Shown here in pieces: positions 1-8,554 of a stretch of 29,714 nt of DNA. The notes below the pieces were generated by a model that saw only the letters and a program-made list of their open reading frames with translations, did no database searches and had not been told where the DNA came from. Made by a program: the position numbers and the translations under genes. This stretch comes from Hydrogenovibrio sp. UBA650 (GTDB lineage Bacteria; Pseudomonadota; Gammaproteobacteria; Thiomicrospirales; Thiomicrospiraceae). The stretch's first letter is position 1. Every line of letters starts with the position of its first letter. The DNA lies in contig DBOI01000141.1 in assembly GCA_002299245.1 (NCBI GenBank), positions 1-29,714 of the forward strand, in the 5' to 3' direction.

Positions 1-2335
1 GATCAGGGGAAGAGCCTTTAAAAAAACTCCCAATCAGCTTAAATAACCTATCGACAACCCAAAGATCAATATCACCAATTAATCCAACTCGTTCGGCTAC
101 CGGAATAAACTCCTTTGGAGAAATTGGCTGACCATGCTCGTCTTTTAACCTTAATAGAGTTTCATAATGAGACACCTCTTTTTTTGAAAGAGACATAATT
201 GGCTGAAATTCAAATGTGAATAAACTCTCTTTAATTGCTTGTTTGAGAATAGACATTAATTGATGCTCTTCTTGCTGTAATTTCAAGGAGTCATCAGAAT
301 AATCAAAGATATGCCAGTTATTCAAACCTCTTCTTTTAGCTTGATACATAGCCATGTCAGAATGAACAATTAATGTTTGACTATCACTTCCATGCTCTGG
401 AAACATCGCGGCACCTAAACTACAGCTATAATCGACTCTGCGTCCTTCACTCATCTCTAAAGTGCCACTCAACTTTGCAGACAAATGGCTTAGAACTCCA
501 GGTAAGCTGTGTTTATCAATATCGGTTAGCAATAAGGTAAATTCATCTCCCGCTAACCTGCATACCAAATCATTATCTCTTACCTGATGCTTGAGTGTTT
601 CAGCAATCTCAACTAAAAGCTGGTCACCAGCAGTGTGCCCATAGATATCATTAATCTGTTTAAATCGATTCACATCAATAAAAACCACAGCACCTACAGT
701 TTGAAGAGCCAAGAGCTTTTCCAGACCAGAATGAAAAACTCTTCGATTACCTATCTTGGTTAAGCTGTCATTGTCAGCAAGCCACTTTAAAGCATGTTCA
801 TCTCTTTTTCTCTGGGTAATATCCATTCCTATCGATAATATTCCAAATTCACCTTGTACTGTTTCTACCAGGGTGTGAGTCCAAGCTATAACCAATAGAT
901 CACCATGTCTATTTTTAGCCCATGCTTCGTGAACAAACTTGTCGGCCTTGTTTGTCAATAGATCGGGCAATTTCTGTTTTAAAAGCACTATGTCCTCATC
1001 ATCAACCAGAATGTCTAAAAAACTATCTGTTTCAAATTGACCTTCAAAAAAGTAGTTTGCATCTTTACAGTGAAAAGTTTTACTCTGGATCACAATAAAC
1101 AGGTCAGCATTATCAAATAGCCGTTTTAAAAAATCCTTTGAGCGTGTAGCGGCTAAAATCTGCTCTTTGAGCCTTGTTTCAGAAAAGATTACTTGAGAGT
1201 TAAGTGCTTCAAGGTCATCTGTAAGTTTTAAAGCTCCATTTTCTAACTCAGAAATTTCATCAACTGAACTATATCTTTTTGGACCAAGAATCTTTCTAAC
1301 CCGAGTGAATTTATGCTGAGGTAAGAAAGTAAGTGCATTAGCAACTACTAGTACACGTTGAATAGGGCCCATAACAGCCAGTAAAACTAATAGAACCGCG
1401 ACAACCCATGCAATTAAACCTGTGATTATCTGATTGAAAACGCTGTTTTTAAAAAGTGTAATATTTTTAGAATTATCGTTAATTGTCACATAGGATGCCG
1501 TATAACCCACTTGAAGGTAATTTGCTGGAATCAATCGACTGACTCTATATTGACTATCCAGGATTCCCGATAAAGAGCTTTGATAATAAACATTCTGAAC
1601 CTCTTTATGATCAATGCTGTATTCCTGTAAAACACTTAAAACCTCATCAAAATTGGTGGCAGCCCATAAATATGACTTCCAAGCTTGAATGTATTGACTT
1701 TCAGTATCGACCGTATTCTCTTCAGGTCGATGAATCAAAACAGCAATTCCAGAACCACTTATCGAGTGAAAGCGCGAAATCAACTCCGACATATTTTGAC
1801 CAAGCACAATATAGCCTTTTTTATTATCGGAAAAGAAAAACGGCTCTTTTATGATCTGAATGCAGTCTTTATCACAAAAAACAAAACTACTAACTTGGCC
1901 TTTAGTTGTGTTTTTGCCAAAACCTTTCAAGGCAGTCTGAAACTTTTTACGCAGGTCGGGTTCGAACAGTCGAAGCGAGTCATAAATCCTTGACCCCGTT
2001 TCGTCCTCAATCGCAATATAGTCAACACCAATATTTAAATTCAAATCATACCACTGAGAGTCGAGTTTGCTTCTCAAGCCAGCTTTATCAGGGCCCTGAT
2101 TTGCGCTCTTAATGTGAGGATAGTTGCTGATAATTTGTGCATTTTTAGACAAGTTAGCAAAGCTATCATCTAAAATCTGGTCTAAGGAATTCTGAAAACG
2201 TAACTGCTCCTGATGAACAGAGTCACGATAATTTTTTAGCTCGAAGTAGATGCTATAAGAAATCCAGGTAAGTGTGATTAAGAATAGAATCAAACTAACT
2301 AAAATTAATGCCTTCCATCGAATACTAATATACAT
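1..2335 (-). CDS. Membrane GGDEF-EAL c-di-GMP signalling protein, C-terminus cut by window edge
   Basis: An uninterrupted frame of 778 codons runs from the ATG at 2335 to base 1, so the stop lies outside the window. Order seen: a short cytoplasmic start, membrane helix about residues 8-27, a periplasmic sensor region, a second helix about 302-325, a PAS-like segment ending near DITQRKRDE, then GGDEF and the start of EAL. The GGDEF signature is AGDEF at about residue 595, with an RDND inhibitory I-site exactly five residues before it, so cyclase activity with product inhibition is likely. The EAL motif reads ETLLR at about 725, keeping the Glu and Arg; the other phosphodiesterase residues lie outside the window. 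It starts 22 bp after the porin-like gene and is probably co-transcribed. The ribosome binding site is weak. The ligand sensed by the periplasmic domain is unknown. Confidence 0.93.
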   Translation of the reverse strand, partial: MYISIRWKALILVSLILFLITLTWISYSIYFELKNYRDSVHQEQLRFQNSLDQILDDSFANLSKNAQIISNYPHIKSANQGPDKAGLRSKLDSQWYDLNLNIGVDYIAIEDETGSRIYDSLRLFEPDLRKKFQTALKGFGKNTTKGQVSSFVFCDKDCIQIIKEPFFFSDNKKGYIVLGQNMSELISRFHSISGSGIAVLIHRPEENTVDTESQYIQAWKSYLWAATNFDEVLSVLQEYSIDHKEVQNVYYQSSLSGILDSQYRVSRLIPANYLQVGYTASYVTINDNSKNITLFKNSVFNQIITGLIAWVVAVLLVLLAVMGPIQRVLVVANALTFLPQHKFTRVRKILGPKRYSSVDEISELENGALKLTDDLEALNSQVIFSETRLKEQILAATRSKDFLKRLFDNADLFIVIQSKTFHCKDANYFFEGQFETDSFLDILVDDEDIVLLKQKLPDLLTNKADKFVHEAWAKNRHGDLLVIAWTHTLVETVQGEFGILSIGMDITQRKRDEHALKWLADNDSLTKIGNRRVFHSGLEKLLALQTVGAVVFIDVNRFKQINDIYGHTAGDQLLVEIAETLKHQVRDNDLVCRLAGDEFTLLLTDIDKHSLPGVLSHLSAKLSGTLEMSEGRRVDYSCSLGAAMFPEHGSDSQTLIVHSDMAMYQAKRRGLNNWHIFDYSDDSLKLQQEEHQLMSILKQAIKESLFTFEFQPIMSLSKKEVSHYETLLRLKDEHGQPISPKEFIPVAERVGLIGDIDLWVVDRLFKLIGSFFKGSSPD

Positions 2336-2357
2336 ATTAGACTATCATCAAAAGCCG

Positions 2358-3638
2358 TCAAAACTGGTATGACAATTCCGCACGGTGGACTCTCCAGTAT
2401 TCGCGGATTGAATCTTGATGGGTTTCTTCATAAACCGGAGCCCATGCATAACCTTTATAGAGAGAGCTCTGAATACCAAAACTCCAATTGGGCGCGAAAT
2501 GACATTTGACTCCAACGCTAACGCCTGTCGCATTTTGCCTATCTTCTAGTTCATTGGGCAAATCCAGATCAAGTCCCAAGTTTAATTCTTCAACGCGAAT
2601 TAACAGCTCAAGCTCCTGCATAGGAAAGTATTCCGCCTGAAGATATGCTCCACGTGCAACCATCATATCTGATCTTGTTTCGCCCAATACTGAAATCGAA
2701 GCATCTGCATAAATATTCATTACCTCTGTACTTATCGCCCAATCATCAAAAGCATAACGTAAAGAAACAGCATAGGTTGCAAGTTCCAAGTCTACATCAT
2801 TTATATAGTTGCCAACATTATTACTCAGGTATTCATTTATAGCAGGTTGGGAAGCTGGATCCAAAGGGTTTATACCGCGGTTCAGTAAATCATTAGTAAA
2901 ATTTGATTTTGTTTCAGCTGCCGATAATGAATCTTCCAAAATTAGCCTTGTAAAAAGAGAACTGAATCCAAACTCTAAACCACTAATCTGATTTGGCTGA
3001 AAATCAATTTTAAAGCCCCAAACAGATTCTGGCTGAGCCTCTCCAGGAATTGCAGAGTTAAGAACATATTTTTCAAGCAATTCACTTGCAATATCTCTAT
3101 CACCATAATGAATCATGTACTCGATAAGACCATAACTTAAAGAGCTCCCCCCATAAAGAGCAATACCATCGATTGCTAGAACAGAATCTCGCAAAGCTTC
3201 AAAGTAGATAGATTCCGGGACATTAAGACCTGGACGAGCCATAGGCAGATCTCGGGAGGCATTGTATAAACCAAATTCATTTTTATAACGGCCCAGTCTA
3301 ACCCCTAAGAATGAATCAGAATCATCAATAAATCGATGGTCAAGAAAGATAAAGTCTAGGTTGGTTTCAGCCTTATTAACCTCGCCAAAATCACGGTAAA
3401 AGACCTGTCCAGCAATATGAGTTTGTTCGCCAATAGTCAAATTAGCATTTATTCCAAGCTCTCTAAAATCAGCACTTCCATCTAACGATTCTCTACCAGC
3501 ATAAGGGTTATCAGGACTGTAAACAAAGCCTTGCGAAGCAAAACCATGAAACTCAATATCATTTTTTTCTATGATGGCCTGAACATTGTTAGACAATAGA
3601 CTAAAGAATAGTGGAATGGCGAGTAAGATTTTTTTCAT
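2358..3638 (-). CDS. Outer-membrane beta-barrel (porin-like) protein
   Basis: The 426-residue product has a clear signal peptide (MKKILLAIPLFFSLL, cleavage likely after NNVQA at 21). The mature part has alternating polar/aromatic strands and ends in a terminal Phe (ELSYQF), the usual outer-membrane assembly signal. There is no TonB box or plug-like region and the size suits a 14- to 18-strand barrel. Its ATG overlaps the stop of the upstream binding-protein gene (ATGA, 4 bp), showing translational coupling. The next gene is a GGDEF-EAL protein. I infer an uptake or sensing role for a small solute or anion; no substrate can be read from the sequence. Confidence 0.85.
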   Translation of the reverse strand: MKKILLAIPLFFSLLSNNVQAIIEKNDIEFHGFASQGFVYSPDNPYAGRESLDGSADFRELGINANLTIGEQTHIAGQVFYRDFGEVNKAETNLDFIFLDHRFIDDSDSFLGVRLGRYKNEFGLYNASRDLPMARPGLNVPESIYFEALRDSVLAIDGIALYGGSSLSYGLIEYMIHYGDRDIASELLEKYVLNSAIPGEAQPESVWGFKIDFQPNQISGLEFGFSSLFTRLILEDSLSAAETKSNFTNDLLNRGINPLDPASQPAINEYLSNNVGNYINDVDLELATYAVSLRYAFDDWAISTEVMNIYADASISVLGETRSDMMVARGAYLQAEYFPMQELELLIRVEELNLGLDLDLPNELEDRQNATGVSVGVKCHFAPNWSFGIQSSLYKGYAWAPVYEETHQDSIREYWRVHRAELSYQF

Positions 3639-4105
3639 CTCGGCTCTCCTATTTTTAGGCGTCTGACAGATTTTGGAATTGACTCTGAGTCAATATAACC
3701 AATAGCCCCTGGAGTCGAACGCACTTTATGTATCATCTCTTGCGTATTTGAGATCTGTATTGGAACCCTACCCTTACCGGTAAAAACCAGTCGATTCCAA
3801 TGGCGGTTTAATTGATGTGTTTGAACCCTAGCGATATCAACAGTAAACTTTTCAAAAACTTCAGATTCTGGAGAAAACGTAAATACTTTGACAGCTTGGC
3901 CACTTGGCCACTTCCTGGACTGCATTGCGTAAATACGGCTTAAGGTGACGGGAGAGATGGATTCAATTTTCACTGAGGGATTAACAATCACCATCAACTC
4001 CGCTTTAAGGGGTTGAGAATAAATGAAAATTGTAAACAGTAATAATCCAGAAAGAAGACTGCCTGTGTAGTGCTTTAATCTGAGAAAAATCAGAATGGCA
4101 TTCAC
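3635..4105 (-). CDS. Small periplasmic phosphate-binding-like (PBP-like) protein
   Basis: The start is a GTG at 4105 with a GAGGG ribosome binding site about 10 bases upstream. The first 35 residues form a hydrophobic signal sequence ending PLKA. The mature part (about 120 residues) resembles the short PBP-like proteins related to PstS: a VIVNPS strand, an SRIYAMQSRKWPSG stretch, an HWNRLVFTGKG stretch, and a closing GAIGYID segment. It is far shorter than a full PstS (about 320 residues) and there is no ABC permease or ATPase nearby, so transport as a standalone ABC system is unlikely. It overlaps the porin-like gene by 4 bp. A ligand-presenting or sensing role is an inference. The 43 bp before it hold no obvious terminator, so transcription from yajL could continue in. 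Confidence 0.8.
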   Translation of the reverse strand: MNAILIFLRLKHYTGSLLSGLLLFTIFIYSQPLKAELMVIVNPSVKIESISPVTLSRIYAMQSRKWPSGQAVKVFTFSPESEVFEKFTVDIARVQTHQLNRHWNRLVFTGKGRVPIQISNTQEMIHKVRSTPGAIGYIDSESIPKSVRRLKIGEPR

Positions 4106-4148
4106 AATGAAAAATCCCTCTAAATTTAACTTTAACAGAATAGATTGA

Positions 4149-4709
4149 CTAAGGTCTTAACAATGCTGCTTCAACTTGCTGACGAGTAATCGAACCCTCC
4201 AATTTCTCCAACAAGGCCAAAGAAAAGTCCAAAGCTGTTCCTGGACCTCTAGAAGTAACAATATTGCTATCCTCAACAACAGGCAAGTCTATGTAACTCA
4301 TGCCTTTAGCGGGATTAACATTTATGAATCCAGGATAACTGGTCGCCTTCTTATTATCCAGAAGGCCAGCTTTTACCAAAACCTTTGGGGCAGCACAAAT
4401 AGCTGAAACAAAACCACCTTGTTGAGAAGTCTGTTTTAACTTCTCAATAATCCTTAAATCCTTTTCAAGATTATCCGCACCTGGTATCCCTCCTGGCAAA
4501 ATCATCATATCAAACGAATCTGCCATCACTGATTCAAGTGAGGTTTGCGCAACAATTTGTACACCGCGACTGGCGGTAATCGTTCTGTTGTCATCCAAAC
4601 TGGCAGTGACAACCTCCACTCCGCCTCTAACCAAAATATCAATAATGGTTACGGCTTCAAGCTCTTCACAGCCTTGCGCAAGAGGGATCAGTACTTTTTT
4701 ATTTGCCAT
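4149..4709 (-). CDS. yajL: DJ-1/PfpI family protein YajL
   Basis: The 186-residue protein has the DJ-1 fold signature: KKVLIPLAQGCEELEAV at the start with the conserved Glu near residue 16, and the nucleophile-elbow segment SAICAAPKVL with Cys105. Length and motifs match E. coli YajL/ThiJ, a cytoplasmic protein described as an oxidative-stress chaperone and a contested glyoxalase/deglycase. It begins 13 bp after the ctpA stop, so the two form an operon. The ribosome binding site is poor, which suggests translation linked to the upstream gene. Confidence 0.92.
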   Translation of the reverse strand: MANKKVLIPLAQGCEELEAVTIIDILVRGGVEVVTASLDDNRTITASRGVQIVAQTSLESVMADSFDMMILPGGIPGADNLEKDLRIIEKLKQTSQQGGFVSAICAAPKVLVKAGLLDNKKATSYPGFINVNPAKGMSYIDLPVVEDSNIVTSRGPGTALDFSLALLEKLEGSITRQQVEAALLRP

Positions 4710-4722
4710 AAAGCTACAATTG

Positions 4723-6087
4723 CTATAACTTCATCTGTTGAGCAAGGGACATGGCTTTAATCAACCTCAAAGCCTCATTTAACTCGTAATCCACATCCAA
4801 CAATTCGTTAAGCTCATCAGCTTCAGACGGCTTTTCATCTTTATCTTTGTTGCCTTCTTTTTCCGTCTTTTTGGTTTCTGATTCTCCATTGCCATTAGAT
4901 ATATGACCGGACAGATCCTTCTCTTTAACCGAGACCCGTTCTTTTTCGAGCTTCTCGATTTTCACACGATCAATAACAACATCAGGCTCAATACCTTCAG
5001 CCTGAATTGATCTTCCTGAAGGGGTAAAGTAGCGTGCAGTTGTTACTTTAATAGCTGCACCATTATTTAATTGCAACAGTGTTTGAACCGAACCCTTACC
5101 AAAGCTGGTTCTACCTGCGATAACAGCACGTTTTTGGTCCTGTAATGCTCCGGCAACAATCTCAGAAGCCGATGCAGACCCCTCATTTATAAGTACTACT
5201 ATTGGCTTACCATTTAGGAGATCGCCTTTTTTAGCTTCAAAACGCATTTTTGAATTTTTGATACGGCCTTCGGTATATACGATTAAACCTTCATTCAAGA
5301 AAACATCGGATACTTGAACAGCCGCATTTAAAACACCACCAGGATTATTTCTTAAATCTAAAACCAGTCCTTCAAGGGCTCCACCATTTAACTCTTCCAG
5401 CTTCGCGATGGATTTCTTCAAATCTGAACCGGTTCTTACCTGAAATTGACTGATCCTTGCGTATCCTATATTGTCTTTCAGCATCCTCTGCTTTAAACTC
5501 TTAACCTTGATTATTGCACGGGTAATTTCAATCTTAATTGGTGCGTCTTCTCCCTTACGCACTATGGTTAGCAATAGCTTTGAACCGGGCTTTCCACGCA
5601 TGATTTTTACGGCCTCACGTAGAGTCTTGCCTTTTACGGGTTCAGTTCCAAGCTTGATAATAAGGTCACCTGCTTTGATGCCGGCTTTTTGTGCAGGTGT
5701 GTCATCGATAGGAGAGATAACTTTTACAAAGCCATCTTCCATTCCAACTTCCATACCAAGACCGCCAAACTCACCTTGAGTATGCTCTTCCATCTCTTTA
5801 AAGTCAGCTGGGGGTAAATAGGCCGAATGAGGATCGAGACTGGATAGCATCCCACTAATTGCGCCTTCAATAAGTTTTTTGTCTTCAACTTCATCCACGT
5901 AATCGTGAGAAACTCTCTCAAAAACTTCTACAAAAGCTCGCAACTCTTTGAGCGGGATGGAAATCTGATCTGATTTTAAGGCTTCTTTATCTACTTTATC
6001 GGCCCAGACAGAAGTTCCCAAAACAATCATAGCTCCAAGAATAGCTCCTGAGCCCATCAGTAATACTTTTTTGATCCCTGTACTCAC
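4723..6087 (-). CDS. ctpA: C-terminal processing serine protease (S41 family, CtpA)
   Basis: This is a secreted or membrane-anchored protease that trims periplasmic proteins and, in the family, controls cell-wall hydrolases. From the N-terminus: a hydrophobic export segment, a PDZ domain about residues 95-175 (FGGLGMEVGMEDGF and KAGIKAGDLII), then the S41 catalytic core with NEGSASASEI and SFGKGSVQ. The Ser and Lys 25 residues apart (about 306 and 331) form the Ser-Lys dyad. The C-terminal tail is rich in Lys and Glu. The frame is open to a GTG at 6099, but the GGAG at 6094-6097 overlaps that codon and lies 7 bases ahead of a second GTG at 6087, so I chose 6087. It leads yajL, and its promoter region is shared with the divergent ArsR gene. 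Confidence 0.93.
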   Translation of the reverse strand: MSTGIKKVLLMGSGAILGAMIVLGTSVWADKVDKEALKSDQISIPLKELRAFVEVFERVSHDYVDEVEDKKLIEGAISGMLSSLDPHSAYLPPADFKEMEEHTQGEFGGLGMEVGMEDGFVKVISPIDDTPAQKAGIKAGDLIIKLGTEPVKGKTLREAVKIMRGKPGSKLLLTIVRKGEDAPIKIEITRAIIKVKSLKQRMLKDNIGYARISQFQVRTGSDLKKSIAKLEELNGGALEGLVLDLRNNPGGVLNAAVQVSDVFLNEGLIVYTEGRIKNSKMRFEAKKGDLLNGKPIVVLINEGSASASEIVAGALQDQKRAVIAGRTSFGKGSVQTLLQLNNGAAIKVTTARYFTPSGRSIQAEGIEPDVVIDRVKIEKLEKERVSVKEKDLSGHISNGNGESETKKTEKEGNKDKDEKPSEADELNELLDVDYELNEALRLIKAMSLAQQMKL

Positions 6088-6173
6088 ATAATTCTCCACA
6101 TTAAACAGGACTATGACAAAGTCTTTACCTTAACAGCATTTAAGTACTTTTTATGCCACAAAAAATTTTGTTC

Positions 6174-6219
6174 ATTATAAATTAACTTTAAGTGACAGAC
6201 CTGTCGCTTTTCTTATAGA
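6174..6219. promoter_or_regulatory. Divergent ctpA/ArsR control region with dyad operator candidate
   Basis: The dyad at 6191-6208 (AGTGACAG, two bases, CTGTCGCT) is symmetric except for one pair. On the plus strand it overlaps a -35-like GTGACA (6192-6197), 16 bases from TATAGA (6214-6219), facing the ArsR gene. On the minus strand a TATAAT (6174-6179) faces ctpA, and the dyad falls where its -35 region would be. A repressor bound here could control both directions. Binding by the adjacent ArsR protein is an inference. Confidence 0.5.
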
Positions 6220-6271
6220 ATTTACAAAGAATTGATACATAATAATATTTTTATATAGTGAAACAAAAAAT

Positions 6272-6589
6272 ATGATCACACATGATAACGCTTATTTTGA
6301 AATGAAAGATGAAAACATCACTAAAGCCTCAAAGGCGCTAAAAGCCATGGGGCACCCTCTAAGACTCAAAATACTTTGCGTAATCGGAGAACAAGAACTG
6401 CCGGTTATGGATATAGTTAAACAGGTCGGAACAACTCAGAGCAATATTTCACAACATCTTGATATTTTGCGTGAGAAGGATATTATCACTTCCCGTAGAG
6501 ACGGCAGCAAAATTCTCTGCAGAGTTAGAGACAAGAATTTATTGGTTTTAATGGATGCTATGCAGCAGACATTCTGTGCTGTTGATTAA
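6272..6589 (+). CDS. ArsR-family regulator, likely persulfide/redox-sensing (BigR/SqrR/YgaV type)
   Basis: The 105-residue protein is a complete winged-helix ArsR/SmtB regulator: KALKAMGHPLRLKIL leads into the fold and TTQSNISQHLDILRE is the recognition helix. The metal-site box ELCVCDL of arsenic or cadmium sensors is absent. Instead Cys36 sits in RLKILC and Cys102 in QQTFC. They are 66 residues apart, the same spacing as the dithiol pairs of BigR (42/108) and SqrR (41/107), which respond to reactive sulfur species. A third Cys83 is extra. It is divergent from ctpA and convergent with the SprA-like gene, with no sulfide-oxidising enzyme next to it, so its targets are probably elsewhere. The ribosome binding site is weak. 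Confidence 0.88.
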   Translation: MITHDNAYFEMKDENITKASKALKAMGHPLRLKILCVIGEQELPVMDIVKQVGTTQSNISQHLDILREKDIITSRRDGSKILCRVRDKNLLVLMDAMQQTFCAVD

Positions 6590-6613
6590 TAGTTCTTCAA
6601 CAATTACTAGTTA

Positions 6614-7393
6614 TTAGGCTGCGGATATCTGTAGTCTTAAATCAAATTGCTGTCGGTCATGGCTGAGAGATTGACTAATCGAATTTTCCGGCGAAGGTAT
6701 TTGTGTAGGTTGAGAATCAGTTCTATTATCTAGCGAATCACTTGATCCGCTAATCCCCAATCTTTGTTTAGCGCTTTCTGACTCAACTCTCTGCTGCTCA
6801 GCTAACTCAAAACGGGCCTCAGCCATCATTTGAGTCGCTGCTTGAGCTACTCTACGATCTTGAGCCGAAGGCTCTGCTGGAGCCAAAGCTGCGCGCTGTA
6901 TTACCATTGCTTTGTCAATGGTTGCCTGCGGATCATTAGGAACTTCAGATGTATCGATGCCAACTTCACCACCAATCGCATACTGCTTACCGTCTGGACC
7001 TGTCTGGTAGGTATAACTCAACCCTCTAGCATATTGCCCTGCTGCAGCTAAATGAGCCATTTCATGAGCTCTAACCTCTGCATCTCTTGCTTCTAACTGA
7101 CGGATGACCTGTTCTACTTCAAACTCTTGGGCTTTTTGCTGAAAACTTTGGCGGCTGTTAGTTTCTTCAGCGGGATCATTTGAATTTGATACTCGGGTAG
7201 AACGGTCACCAGAAATTGAGGGGGAATAACTAATTGGTCTGGCATTGTCACTTTTAACGGCGCCGCTTTCTGCAATACGCTGATTACCAACAGACTGCAA
7301 AGAGGTTTGCACCCCTTGAGAAACTGAAGCTTGCCTTGGGTCAAGGCTATAGATCGCGTTAAGTTGTACCGCATGATTAATTGCTGATAGCAT
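6614..7393 (-). CDS. SprA-related putative metalloprotease (CJM1_0395 type)
   Basis: The 259-residue protein has a low-complexity, Ser/Gln/Arg-rich N-terminal half and a conserved core from about residue 95: a coiled QVIRQLEARDAEVRAHE region, the zincin motif HEMAH, and then AAAGQYARGLSYTYQTGPDG followed by YAIGGEVGIDTS. This block defines the SprA-related family, annotated as putative metalloproteases of unproven function. The HExxH motif is intact. There is no signal peptide. The reading frame is open to a TTG at 7405, but I chose the ATG at 7393. It stands alone, convergent with the ArsR gene. Confidence 0.85.
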   Translation of the reverse strand: MLSAINHAVQLNAIYSLDPRQASVSQGVQTSLQSVGNQRIAESGAVKSDNARPISYSPSISGDRSTRVSNSNDPAEETNSRQSFQQKAQEFEVEQVIRQLEARDAEVRAHEMAHLAAAGQYARGLSYTYQTGPDGKQYAIGGEVGIDTSEVPNDPQATIDKAMVIQRAALAPAEPSAQDRRVAQAATQMMAEARFELAEQQRVESESAKQRLGISGSSDSLDNRTDSQPTQIPSPENSISQSLSHDRQQFDLRLQISAA

Positions 7394-7683
7394 TAGAAAC
7401 ACCAAACTTAATAAAGTCTTAGTTTGATTCTACCAAATTTTCAGAAAAAACATAACCTTAACGAACAGGGCACATATAAACAATAAAATTAATATTCAAG
7501 ATTTTTTAAGCCAAAGACCCTACAAAAAACGATAACCCATTTAATTTAACTACCTCTAATAATATAAATATAAATTCCTCTCCATACACTAGGTTTTAAT
7601 ACGCTTACGACTTTTCATAATTTGGTTTATGATGTCTTAAACCCGCCAGAATAATAGAATCAGCAACAGGATAGACAGACAAA

Positions 7684-8544
7684 ATGCAGGAACAAATTGC
7701 TATTGCGGCAAAAATACTTTCAGAATCTTCTGTACCAAATTTACCTGAAGAAATCGTACGTTTAAAAGAAGAGCTTAACAAGAAATATCCAAACACGGTC
7801 ACTATCGCAAATTTAATAAGCAACAATCCAGTATTGCTCGGTGACTTCCTAAATCTGGTTAACACTAATATAACTGACGAAAAGACAGAAGTTAAAGACG
7901 CCAAAGCGGCTGTTAACATTCTAGGATTAGATGAAATTTACAATATATTTCTGTCGAGCAGTATCGCCAATGTGGTTTCTCAATCCCCCCAGGAAAAAGA
8001 GCTAATCGCTTCCGGCTCTAAAGCTGGACTAGCAGCTGCAGAACTATCTTACTGGGTTTATGATGTATCGCGATCTGAAGCTTATATGGCAGGCCTCATG
8101 CAAAACATGGGGGCAATATACCTATCAAGAAAAGATCCAGATAACTATTTCGAACTCATCAAATCCCAACTATCGAACCCTATTTCTAGTTACGACAAAG
8201 AACTGGAAGAGTACCAGACAACCCATGCCCACTTAGGAACTTATGTCGCTAGAAAGTGGAATATTACCAGCGATGTCTATAAAGCCATTTTGCTGCATCA
8301 CGATACAGAGTTTGCACTCAAGACGAGTAATGACCAAAAAGTCCGGCATTTAGTCGCATTGATTATGGTAGCTAACTATGTAGTCAGCATTAACTCTGGC
8401 GAACAATACATTACTCAAGAACTTAAAGAGTACCGTGAACTAGGCTTAAGAACGCTAGACTTACCGGAGACAGCTCTAAAAGCGGCTAATTCTGCAATAA
8501 TTAAATGGGGTAAATCAATGGGGCTATCTGCGGGCAGCCACTAG
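7684..8544 (+). CDS. HDOD-domain signalling protein
   Basis: The 286-residue protein is a single HDOD domain. It has the PNTVTIANLISNNPVLLGDFL opening helices, an AVNILGLDEIYNIFL segment, AYMAGLMQNMGAIYL in place of the HD-type metal motif, and a late HAHLGTYVARKWNI followed by ILLHHD. HDOD proteins are non-enzymatic relatives of HD phosphohydrolases and usually act as scaffolds in c-di-GMP and stress signalling. There is no GGDEF, EAL or receiver domain attached. The next gene follows after 10 bp, so the pair is probably co-transcribed. The 290 bp upstream are AT-rich; I found no clear promoter there. Confidence 0.88.
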   Translation: MQEQIAIAAKILSESSVPNLPEEIVRLKEELNKKYPNTVTIANLISNNPVLLGDFLNLVNTNITDEKTEVKDAKAAVNILGLDEIYNIFLSSSIANVVSQSPQEKELIASGSKAGLAAAELSYWVYDVSRSEAYMAGLMQNMGAIYLSRKDPDNYFELIKSQLSNPISSYDKELEEYQTTHAHLGTYVARKWNITSDVYKAILLHHDTEFALKTSNDQKVRHLVALIMVANYVVSINSGEQYITQELKEYRELGLRTLDLPETALKAANSAIIKWGKSMGLSAGSH

Positions 8545-8554
8545 AAACGTCTAA

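Noticed and set aside
1672..2112. Three overlapping plus-strand open frames
   Set aside because: They are antisense to the GGDEF-EAL gene, whose frame is continuous and has clear domains.
6589..6613. Shared bidirectional terminator between the ArsR and SprA-like genes
   Set aside because: The short convergent gap has no stem of useful length and no T run.
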